Below are positions 1 to 5,449 of a stretch of DNA of 10,290 bases, piece by piece. The DNA lies in NCBI GenBank assembly GCA_947623765.1, contig CANQIG010000049.1, positions 1-10,290 on the forward strand, given 5' to 3'. The translations under genes were made by a program, and so were the position numbers. The DNA comes from an uncultured Clostridia bacterium (lineage in GTDB: Bacteria; Bacillota; Clostridia; Oscillospirales; Acutalibacteraceae). Position 1 is the stretch's first letter. Each line of letters opens with the position of its first letter. Under the pieces are notes generated by a model. The model saw only the letters and a program-made list of their open reading frames with translations. It was not told the origin of the DNA and ran no database searches.

Positions 1-103
1 CGCCACTCCGCTTAAATCTTCATATTTCCTGCTTAGAGGCTTTTTTGTGCTGTCTGTATAATCTGGGGCAGTTCACTGCACCGGTGGCTTTGACTTTCGT
101 CCG

Positions 104-1918
104 TCAGTTCGGGGTGAAGACCGCGCCGTTTACCGCGGAGATCCCCATGAAGAGCTCGGGAACGGCCTCTGCGAGTGCGTTGTAAGCCTCCGCCGTTTCC
201 ATACTGAACTGCACATCCGTGGGGTAAATCGCGACGAGCGTCCAGGTCTGCCCATCTTTTCGCAGGGTGCCGACCACCTCGTGGGCGGGCAAGTAGTCAT
301 ATTCCTCGCCCTCTGCATACAGGGAGAGGGTCACGAGGCCGCCGCCCATATCCGGCCAGTCCGCCGCCGCACAGAACCGGATCCCCTTTGGGGTAGGGAG
401 CACCAGGAACTTGCCGTCCCAGCCTGCCGGGATCTCCACCCGCAGGCCGGAGAATTCCACCGCGGCGCTTCCTGCGGGGACGTTGCTTTGCGGCGGCGAG
501 CCGTAGATGAAGTCCGTGACCGTCGTCCCGTAATACTCTCTGTCCGTGACTTGCAGGAGCCGCCCGGCACCGTCGTACGTGCTGTCCGTGCTGCCCTCGT
601 CACCCCAGATCTCCCGGTGGATCTCGCGCCCCGCTTCATCATACGTGAATTTGGTGTTGCCCGCGCCGGTCCCGCGGGTGTTCCCGGAGACCGCGCTATA
701 CCAATTTGTTACATCCAACGCGCGCGCCGATGTGGAGCTGACGCACGTCGGATGGTCCGCGTCATCGTAGTAGTATTCCGTCCGGGCAAAGGACGTGCTT
801 CCGTCCGCCGGGATGCGCGCGGTGACGGTGCGGTCGATCCGCCCGAGATCATCGTAGAAATAGACGACGGTCCGCGAGATCTCCTCCGGCACGTCGGAGG
901 AAAGATCCGCATAATGGAGCATCGTCACCTCGGAGAGCACCGCGCCGTTCGCGTCATATATATAGAACGTCTCGCTGTCCGGCGTCCATTCCGCCGCGTC
1001 TTCGGAATCCGCGCGGTATACGCGCTTTTCCACGAGGCGCCCGTTCCCGTCGCGGAGGTACACCGCCCGCCCGTAACGGACAGCTTCATTGCTCCCCTCC
1101 GCGGTGAAGACAAACCGTTCCTCGAGCAGGACCTGATCCGAAACGTCGAAGAAGGCGCGCACGAGCGGTTCGAGCGCGTCCCGCACCGCCCCGGAGATCG
1201 ATCCGCTTTCCAGCGCGTCCCGGAAGAGCGCGGCCCAGCGCATCGCTTCCGCGCTGTCCCCCGCTTCCTGGCACGATTGCGCCGCCGCGCAATACGCGAT
1301 GCACGGCGCGTCGCCCTGCGGCAGATCGGGGTCGGCCTGCGCCGCCGTGTCATAGTCCTCTGCAGCGAGGCGGTATTTCTCAAGGACATCCTCTGTGCCG
1401 CCGCCCGCCTCCTGGAAGAGCGCGTACCCCCACGCGGCATACGCGTCCGCGCGGTGCAGGTACCCCATGGGGTCTTCCGGCGATGCGGCGATCTCCTCAG
1501 AGAACAGTTCCACGGCCACCTCGTATTCCCCCGCCGCGAGAAGGAGCTCGCCCTCCGCGACGGGCGCTTCTGTCGCTTCGGTCGGCGCTCCGCTCTCATC
1601 GGACGCGCTCTCCCCGCTCTGGGAGACGGGCACGCGCACTTCGGTATTCTCCGCGCGCGACGAGAGCGTCACGCCGAGAAGGACTCCGCCCGTGAGCAGC
1701 AGCGCAGCGCCCAGCAGGCAGCAGGTCAGGATCAGAGGGAAACGGGATTTTTGCCGCGCGGGCGCGGTGTGCCTGTACACGGGGTACGGCTGCGGCTGCG
1801 CTTGAGCGTTGCTTTGCGGGCGCACAGGCGCGTTGCTTTGCGGGCTCACGGGCGCGCCGCAGAACGTGCAGAACTTCGCGGTCTCCATGATCTCCCGCCC
1901 GCATTTTTTACAAACCAT
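104..1918 (-). CDS. Membrane-anchored zinc-ribbon / TPR / YD-repeat protein
   Basis: This 604-residue protein has a modular layout; its function is unknown. Residues 1-24 are a short zinc ribbon with two CxxC pairs (C3/C6 and C17/C20). Residues 25-55 are a Pro/Gln/Asn-rich linker, and residues 60-86 a single hydrophobic membrane segment. Residues about 90-120 are a Ser/Thr/Glu-rich spacer. Residues about 122-235 are helical and TPR-like (an EYEVAVELF motif, then a paired DYDTAAQADP). Residues about 280-472 hold five or six YD-like units (YDANG, YDDLGR, YYDDAD, YDEAGR, YDGAGR). A C-terminal domain at about 486-604 starts with IPAGW and resembles a domain often found in clostridial surface proteins. 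The predicted topology puts the ribbon in the cytoplasm and the rest outside. The start follows AGGAGG with a 7-base gap. A sensor, scaffold or envelope-binding role is inference only. Confidence 0.9.
   Translation of the reverse strand: MVCKKCGREIMETAKFCTFCGAPVSPQSNAPVRPQSNAQAQPQPYPVYRHTAPARQKSRFPLILTCCLLGAALLLTGGVLLGVTLSSRAENTEVRVPVSQSGESASDESGAPTEATEAPVAEGELLLAAGEYEVAVELFSEEIAASPEDPMGYLHRADAYAAWGYALFQEAGGGTEDVLEKYRLAAEDYDTAAQADPDLPQGDAPCIAYCAAAQSCQEAGDSAEAMRWAALFRDALESGSISGAVRDALEPLVRAFFDVSDQVLLEERFVFTAEGSNEAVRYGRAVYLRDGNGRLVEKRVYRADSEDAAEWTPDSETFYIYDANGAVLSEVTMLHYADLSSDVPEEISRTVVYFYDDLGRIDRTVTARIPADGSTSFARTEYYYDDADHPTCVSSTSARALDVTNWYSAVSGNTRGTGAGNTKFTYDEAGREIHREIWGDEGSTDSTYDGAGRLLQVTDREYYGTTVTDFIYGSPPQSNVPAGSAAVEFSGLRVEIPAGWDGKFLVLPTPKGIRFCAAADWPDMGGGLVTLSLYAEGEEYDYLPAHEVVGTLRKDGQTWTLVAIYPTDVQFSMETAEAYNALAEAVPELFMGISAVNGAVFTPN
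1806..1853 (-). repeat. Two 24-base tandem units in the linker of the zinc-ribbon protein
   Basis: Units 1806-1829 and 1830-1853 match at 22 of 24 bases. They encode consecutive octapeptides of the form PV(S/R)PQSNA just before the membrane segment. The same core encoding PQSN recurs at about 481-493, in the linker before the C-terminal domain. In-frame linker expansion explains the tandem pair. Confidence 0.85.
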
Positions 1919-1953
1919 GGTCCGGCCTCCTATTCATAACCGATCTTTCTCCC

Positions 1954-1982
1954 ATTTTAGCACGGGAAAGAAGCGCTGTCCA
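1954..1982 (-). promoter_or_regulatory. Sigma-A-type promoter for the zinc-ribbon protein gene
   Basis: Read on the minus strand, TGGACA (1982-1977) and TAAAAT (1959-1954) are separated by 17 bases. Each matches the consensus at five of six positions. The -10 lies 35 bases upstream of the start codon at 1918, with an AGGAGG ribosome binding site between them. Confidence 0.65.
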
Positions 1983-1985
1983 GTC

Positions 1986-2029
1986 TTTTGGCGGGAAAGC
2001 CGGAAAATCGCGGCGGCCTTCCGCCAAAA
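1986..2029. repeat. Long inverted repeat upstream of the zinc-ribbon gene promoter
   Basis: Arms 1986-1996 and 2019-2029 (TTTTGGCGG paired with CCGCCAAAA, extended by a G-T and an A-T pair) form a stem. After an internal bulge it continues as GCCG/CGGC. It sits immediately upstream of the -35 box. It could be an operator, or a terminator readable from either strand because both flanks carry A/T runs. Confidence 0.55.
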
Positions 2030-2044
2030 TATCCGCTATTGCTC

Positions 2045-2072
2045 GGAACGTTCCGCTGACGCGGGACGTTCC
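2045..2072. repeat. 12-bp stem hairpin in the intergenic region
   Basis: GGAACGT-TCCGC (2045-2056) pairs with GCGGG-ACGTTCC (2061-2072) around the loop TGAC, with one G-T wobble. No T-run follows on either strand, so it is not an obvious terminator. It may be part of a structured RNA or an operator. Confidence 0.6.
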
Positions 2073-2133
2073 TCCGTTTTCGGCAGGGCGCTTTTCCAAG
2101 GGGGATTGCTCCTTTTGAGCGTTTCCAGCCTTT

Positions 2134-2157
2134 TTATTCCAGATTCGCCGCACACTC
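2134..2157 (-). repeat. Partial copy of the aldo/keto reductase 3' end
   Basis: On the minus strand this segment reads ECAANLE-stop, identical in protein to the end of the reductase gene at 2353-2330. It lies 196 bases beyond the real stop. DNA identity is 21 of 24. The three differences fall at third codon positions and are all silent (TGC/TGT, CTC/CTG, GAG/GAA). Similarity stops abruptly upstream of the Glu codon. It may be the relic of a paralogue or a recombination scar. At this length it cannot encode a functional protein. Confidence 0.65.
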
Positions 2158-2212
2158 ATCAGCCAATCCCGCAGACACTCGGTCGCGCATCGAAACTCGG
2201 CCTTGCGGCTCG

Positions 2213-2238
2213 GGACGCCCCGCGAAAGCGGGCCGTCC
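2213..2238. repeat. GC-rich hairpin with GAAA loop
   Basis: GGACG-C-CCCGC (2213-2223) and GCGGG-C-CGTCC (2228-2238) form a ten-pair stem interrupted by one C/C mismatch. The loop reads GAAA on the plus strand and TTTC on the minus strand. It lies between the reductase terminator and the duplicated tail. Confidence 0.6.
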
Positions 2239-2268
2239 CCTCGCCATTCGGCCGGGTTTTTCCTATCC

Positions 2269-2290
2269 CCAAAAAGCGAATGCTTTTTGG
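2269..2290 (-). terminator. Likely intrinsic terminator of the aldo/keto reductase gene
   Basis: On the minus strand CCAAAAAGC and GCTTTTTGG form a perfect nine-pair stem around the loop ATTC, starting about 40 bases after the reductase stop codon. The symmetric A and T runs mean it could act in both directions. The T-run is partly inside the stem. Confidence 0.6.
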
Positions 2291-2329
2291 AGGGACCCCT
2301 ATGGCCAGTGCTCGGGCGCATGAGGGAGT

Positions 2330-3454
2330 TTACTCGAGATTCGCCGCGCACTCCTGCAGGTACGTGATGATCGGGAGGTGCTGCGGGCAGGCGCCCTCGC
2401 ACTGGCCGCACTGGATGCAGTCCGAGGCCTTGCCCTTGTTGTTCGTTGCCCACGCGTACCCGCGCTTCACGTCCGCCTTGTTGTAGACGAGCTGGTCGTT
2501 GCGGACCGCGAAGATCTCCGGGATCGGGATCTGCATCGGGCAGCCCTCGGTGCAGTAATGGCACGCGGTACACTTGATCGTGTTCACCGCATCCATCGCG
2601 GCCTTCGCCTTCGCGACGACTTCCTGCTCCGCCTCGGTCAGCGGCTGGAAGTTCTTCATGTAGCTGAGGTTGTCCTCCATCTGCGCGACGTTCGACATCC
2701 CGGAGAGCACCGTGATGATGCCGTCGAGGCTCGCGACATAGCGGATCGCCCAGGACGCAGGGGAGAGATCCGGGTTCGCAGCCTTGAAGATCTCCTGCAC
2801 CTGCGGGATCGGGTTCGCGAGCGCGCCGCCCTTCACCGGCTCCATGACGACGATGGACACGCCGTGCTTCCGCGCGACCTCCCAGCACGCGCGGGACTCC
2901 ACGTCGGGGTTCTCCCAGTCCGCGTAGTTCAGCTGGAGCTGGATGAAGTCGACGTCCGGGTGCTGCGTGAGCAGCTCGTCGAGCAGCGCCGCGTCGGCGT
3001 GGAACGAGAAGCCGTAGTGCTTCACGAGGCCCTTCGCCTTCTGCTCCTTCACGAACTCCCAGATGCCGTAGTTGTTGTAGACCTCGTAGTTGTTGCGCTG
3101 CAGCGCGTGGAGCAGGTAGTAGTCGAAATAGCCCGCGCCGGTGCGCTCCAAACTGATCTCGAACTGCTTTTTCGCGGTCGCCTCGTCGGGGCTGCCGAGC
3201 CACGCGTTGAGCTTCGTCGCGAGCGTGAAGCTGTCCCGCGGATAGCGCTCGACGAGCGCCTTCTTGATGGCTTCCTCGCTGCGCCCTTCATCGTACACAT
3301 AGGCGGTGTCGAAATATGTACCGCCTGCGGCGAGGAACTTGTCCACCATCGTTTTGACCTGTTCCACGTCGATGCTCTTGCCGTCGGCGAGCTTCGGCAG
3401 GCGCATCAGGCCGAACCCGAGCTTGAATACTTCTTTTCCGAACCAGTCAGACAT
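2330..3454 (-). CDS. Aldo/keto reductase with C-terminal double [4Fe-4S] ferredoxin domain
   Basis: This 374-residue cytoplasmic oxidoreductase has an N-terminal aldo/keto reductase TIM barrel (about 8-275). The visible family tetrad is D49 (FDTAY), Y54, K81 and H116 (LLH). The C-terminal tail carries two cluster motifs: C295-C298-C301-C305 and C346-C349-C352-C356, each CxxCxxCxxxCP. This layout is common in clostridial reductases and suggests electron exchange with ferredoxin-like partners as well as, or instead of, simple NAD(P)H chemistry; the substrate cannot be told. The start at 3454 is preferred over an upstream ATG at 3511 because TTTTGGAGGA precedes it at a normal distance and the protein then begins like its family. 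The AraC-type regulator lies directly upstream, with its own promoter between. Its last seven codons are repeated 196 bases downstream. Confidence 0.95.
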   Translation of the reverse strand: MSDWFGKEVFKLGFGLMRLPKLADGKSIDVEQVKTMVDKFLAAGGTYFDTAYVYDEGRSEEAIKKALVERYPRDSFTLATKLNAWLGSPDEATAKKQFEISLERTGAGYFDYYLLHALQRNNYEVYNNYGIWEFVKEQKAKGLVKHYGFSFHADAALLDELLTQHPDVDFIQLQLNYADWENPDVESRACWEVARKHGVSIVVMEPVKGGALANPIPQVQEIFKAANPDLSPASWAIRYVASLDGIITVLSGMSNVAQMEDNLSYMKNFQPLTEAEQEVVAKAKAAMDAVNTIKCTACHYCTEGCPMQIPIPEIFAVRNDQLVYNKADVKRGYAWATNNKGKASDCIQCGQCEGACPQHLPIITYLQECAANLE

Positions 3455-3497
3455 CAGCAATTCCTCCAAAACAAATAATATGACTGTCTGCCGCGAA

Positions 3498-3546
3498 GAG
3501 AGACGGCGCACGATCCCGTTCTGCCGCCCGAAACGCGCGTCCTCTC
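3498..3546 (-). promoter_or_regulatory. Hairpin in the 5' leader of the aldo/keto reductase mRNA
   Basis: Arms 3498-3509 and 3535-3546 pair over about eleven positions (GAGAG with CTCTC, then ACG with CGT, then CGC with GCG) with two single-base bulges. It lies in the roughly 100-base leader between the promoter and the start codon. No T-run follows and no known riboswitch is recognised. Confidence 0.4.
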
Positions 3547-3561
3547 CGCGTTTCCTCCTTT

Positions 3562-3590
3562 ATTGTACCCTTTTTTATGGCGCAAGTCAA
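3562..3590 (-). promoter_or_regulatory. Strong sigma-A-type promoter for the aldo/keto reductase gene
   Basis: On the minus strand TTGACT (3590-3585) and TACAAT (3567-3562) are separated by exactly 17 bases. Each matches the consensus at five of six positions. The -35 box overlaps the last codons and stop (3589-3587) of the AraC-type regulator gene, so the regulator's transcript runs through this promoter. The implied leader is about 100 bases. Confidence 0.8.
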
Positions 3591-4579
3591 TCCCGGATCT
3601 GCGGATCCATGGGGCCTGCCGCAAGGTTTTGCCGGAAGGTCTTCGGGGAGCAGCCGTATTTCTCCCGGAACCTGCGGTAAAAGTAGCTGCTGTTCTCATA
3701 CCCGATCTCCGCGAGGATCGCGTCGACGGAGTACCCCGTGTTTCCGAGCAGATAGACCGCCTGCTGGAGCTTCCGCTCCTGCAGGATCTCCTTGAAGGTC
3801 TTCCCGAGGTGCTTTTTCAGCAGGCGACTCACGTAGTATTCCGGCAGGCGAAGCGACGCCGAGATCTCCGAGAGCGTGCCGGAGGCGTACCGCGTGTCGA
3901 TGTACTGCAGGACGGAGAACATCGTGTTCTGCTCCTGATGCGCCGGCGCGCCGCGGTTGATCTGCTCCGCGAACCGCGAGAGGTTCATGAGCAGGAGCCC
4001 CATCGAGGTCTGGTTCAGCGTGTTCGTCCCCGGCGCGCCCGCGAGCAGCGTCCAGATCATGTTCTCGATGAGGTTTTCCACCGGCACGATCCCCTTTGCG
4101 GGGATGTGCAGATAGTCCGAGAGGGAGGTCTCGCCGGAGAGCGTGGAGACGAGGAAGTCCCGGAGCACGTTTTCCCGCTCGATCATGGAGAGGGGGCGGT
4201 CGAAGAAGGCGGGGAGGATGATGAAGTTCACGGCGATGTCGTTTTCGGCGGCGGGGAGGATCTCGTGGTAGACGTTCTGGTGCAGGAAGAGCAGGTCCCC
4301 TTCGCGCAGCACGACGCGCTCCTTCCCGTTGATGATGTGCGTCGTCGTCCCGGCGCACATATAGACGAGCTCCACGTAGTTGTGCCGGTGGCGCGGAAAA
4401 TACGCGAACCGCGTGTGGGGGCGGATCTCGATCAGCTTGCCCTTTTCGAGCAGTTTCGCGCTGTCCACGACGAACTCCTGCCGCGAGGTGTAGCGGTCCC
4501 GCTGGATGCCCTGCCCCTCGAGGAGCGCTCTCTCCTCGTCCGTGATCTCCCTGAGCCGTCGGAATAATGCTTCGTCCAT
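3587..4579 (-). CDS. AraC-family transcriptional regulator with cupin-like sensor domain
   Basis: This 330-residue DNA-binding regulator has an N-terminal cupin-like domain (about 45-115) with the expected HRHNYVE stretch (64-70) and GDLLFLHQNVYHE (94-106). This is the usual small-ligand-sensing module of the family. The C-terminal double helix-turn-helix spans about 220-316. Its signature is clear: an SEISASLRLPEYYVSRLLKK first helix pair and a GYENSSYFYRRFREKYG second pair followed by SPKTFR. Regulators of this layout often control an adjacent enzyme or transport gene. Here the candidate target is the aldo/keto reductase just downstream, whose promoter overlaps the end of this gene. That link is inference. 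The start follows a G-rich site (GGGGGGAAG) with about five bases of spacing. Confidence 0.95.
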   Translation of the reverse strand: MDEALFRRLREITDEERALLEGQGIQRDRYTSRQEFVVDSAKLLEKGKLIEIRPHTRFAYFPRHRHNYVELVYMCAGTTTHIINGKERVVLREGDLLFLHQNVYHEILPAAENDIAVNFIILPAFFDRPLSMIERENVLRDFLVSTLSGETSLSDYLHIPAKGIVPVENLIENMIWTLLAGAPGTNTLNQTSMGLLLMNLSRFAEQINRGAPAHQEQNTMFSVLQYIDTRYASGTLSEISASLRLPEYYVSRLLKKHLGKTFKEILQERKLQQAVYLLGNTGYSVDAILAEIGYENSSYFYRRFREKYGCSPKTFRQNLAAGPMDPQIRD

Positions 4580-4612
4580 GTGTTCTTCCCCCCCGGTAAG
4601 CTTCTTTTTGCC

Positions 4613-4641
4613 ATTTTAACACGGATCGGCGCAAAAAACAA
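4613..4641 (-). promoter_or_regulatory. Promoter for the AraC-type regulator gene
   Basis: On the minus strand TTGTTT (4641-4636) and TAAAAT (4618-4613) are separated by 17 bases. The -35 box is built from the T-run of the spoVT terminator just upstream, so terminator and promoter overlap. The -10 lies 33 bases before the start codon at 4579. Confidence 0.55.
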
Positions 4642-4672
4642 CAGAGGTCCCCGCTTTGTGCGGAGACCTCTG
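4633..4672 (-). terminator. Intrinsic terminator of spoVT
   Basis: On the minus strand CAGAGGTC-T-CCGC pairs with GCGG-G-GACCTCTG around the loop ACAAA (4672-4642). It is followed by TTGTTTTTT. It begins 12 bases after the spoVT stop codon. Stem plus U-tract is a textbook rho-independent terminator. Confidence 0.92.
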
Positions 4673-4684
4673 CAAAGGCGTTCT

Positions 4685-5224
4685 TCATTCCCCGGACTCT
4701 CTGCCGAGAAAGTTCGCGGCGAGCTTTGCGAGGCGAAGATTTTCTTCACTCGCGCCGGGATGCGACTTTTCGTCCTTGATGAGGAGGAACATCCCGCAGA
4801 TGTCGCCCTCGTTCACGATGGGAAACGCCGCGTTCGCCGTGCGCAGACCGCCGTCCGCGGCGAGCACGGTGTCCTCCCCGGAGGAGACGAACGAGGTCTT
4901 CTTGCGCATGAGCTCGTCGAGCTGGCGGGAGACGGGCTTGTCCAGAAGATCCTTCCGGGGGATCCCGGCGGAGGCGATGATGCGGTCGCGGTCGGAGACG
5001 GCGACGCCGAGCCCACTCATCGCGGAGACGCATTCGCTCATCTTCTGCGCGCAGTCGCTCATCTCCCCGACGGGGGAATACTTCCGGAAAATGATCCCGC
5101 CGTCTTTGTCGATGAAGATCTCCAGCGGCGACCCCTCGCCGATGCGCATGGTGCGGCGGATCTCCTTCGGGATGACGACCCGCCCGAGGTCGTCCATCCG
5201 CCGCACGATTCCAGTGGCTTTCAT
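4685..5224 (-). CDS. spoVT: Stage V sporulation protein T, AbrB-like regulator
   Basis: This 179-residue protein matches the usual SpoVT length of about 178. The N-terminal swapped-hairpin AbrB domain (1-50) begins MKATGIVRRMDDLGRVVIPK and continues EIRRTMRIGEGSPLEIF, the characteristic DNA-binding sequence. The C-terminal GAF-like domain is at about 55-176. In Bacillus, SpoVT acts in the forespore after engulfment, tuning sigma-G-dependent genes and its own gene; the same role is inferred here. The start at 5224 is chosen over an upstream ATG (5389) because AAAGGAGCG precedes it, the domain begins there, and a sigma-G-like promoter lies between the two. The gene is followed by a strong terminator and is divergent from the MFS gene. 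It implies a spore-forming host. Confidence 0.96.
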   Translation of the reverse strand: MKATGIVRRMDDLGRVVIPKEIRRTMRIGEGSPLEIFIDKDGGIIFRKYSPVGEMSDCAQKMSECVSAMSGLGVAVSDRDRIIASAGIPRKDLLDKPVSRQLDELMRKKTSFVSSGEDTVLAADGGLRTANAAFPIVNEGDICGMFLLIKDEKSHPGASEENLRLAKLAANFLGRESGE

Positions 5225-5276
5225 ATTGAAAACGCTCCTTTCAAACGATGTAATCCCACTTTCGCGGGTGCTTCGG

Positions 5277-5305
5277 TAGTATTTGCATCCTTTGGAACGG
5301 TATGC
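5277..5305 (-). promoter_or_regulatory. Sigma-G-like promoter for spoVT
   Basis: On the minus strand GCATA (5305-5301) fits the Bacillus sigma-G -35 pattern GHATR. After 17 bases, AATACTA (5283-5277) matches the -10 pattern CATWHTA at six of seven positions. Known biology puts spoVT under sigma-G, so motif and gene agree. The implied leader is about 45 bases and includes a small CCCGC-GAAA-GTGGG hairpin. Confidence 0.55.
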
Positions 5306-5361
5306 ATCCGAACGCAGGATTCGGGCTGTCCAGCGCCGCGCGGAAAAATTTGCCGGACCCC

Positions 5362-5390
5362 TTGCATCGCGGCGCTGAATTTGATACAAT
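5362..5390 (+). promoter_or_regulatory. Sigma-A-type promoter for the MFS transporter operon
   Basis: TTGCAT (5362-5367) and TACAAT (5385-5390) are separated by 17 bases. The -10 is 59 bases upstream of the GTG start at 5450. The octamer ATGCAAAT overlaps and follows the -10 (5389-5396), where a regulator could act. Confidence 0.65.
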
Positions 5391-5449
5391 GCAAATGGAA
5401 CAAGACCGATGCGTTTTGACGTTTTTTTCGGTGGGGAGGCCGATCCTGC

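Larger units (their letters stand above)
1919..2329. other. 411-base structured intergenic region with no convincing gene
   Basis: This gap separates the aldo/keto reductase from the zinc-ribbon gene on the minus strand. It contains, in minus-strand order, a terminator-like hairpin (2290-2269), a GC hairpin with a four-base loop (2238-2213), a 24-base copy of the reductase 3' end (2157-2134), a long hairpin (2072-2045), another inverted repeat (2029-1986) and the downstream promoter (1982-1954). Some frames stay open across it, but I see no start codon with a ribosome binding site that would support a protein. The density of hairpins suggests a structured RNA, a dispersed repeat, or insertion debris. 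Confidence 0.6.

Noticed and set aside
57..62. TATAAT on the plus strand
   Set aside because: There is no acceptable -35 at 16-18 bases, and it points into the 3' end of the zinc-ribbon gene. Bases 1-103 otherwise show no gene, and no clear terminator for the minus-strand gene that ends there.
281..1939. 552-codon open frame on the plus strand
   Set aside because: It is antisense to the zinc-ribbon/TPR/YD gene. Its Arg-rich translation has no recognisable domain and is typical of a GC-rich shadow frame.
1908..3203. 431-codon open frame on the minus strand crossing the reductase gene and the intergenic block
   Set aside because: It is out of frame with a clearly real gene, its start lies inside that gene, and its composition is Arg/Ala/Gly/Pro-biased. 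The part in the gap (1919-2329) has no start codon with a ribosome binding site.
2378..3478. 366-codon open frame on the plus strand
   Set aside because: It is antisense to the aldo/keto reductase, whose catalytic and Fe-S motifs are all on the other strand.
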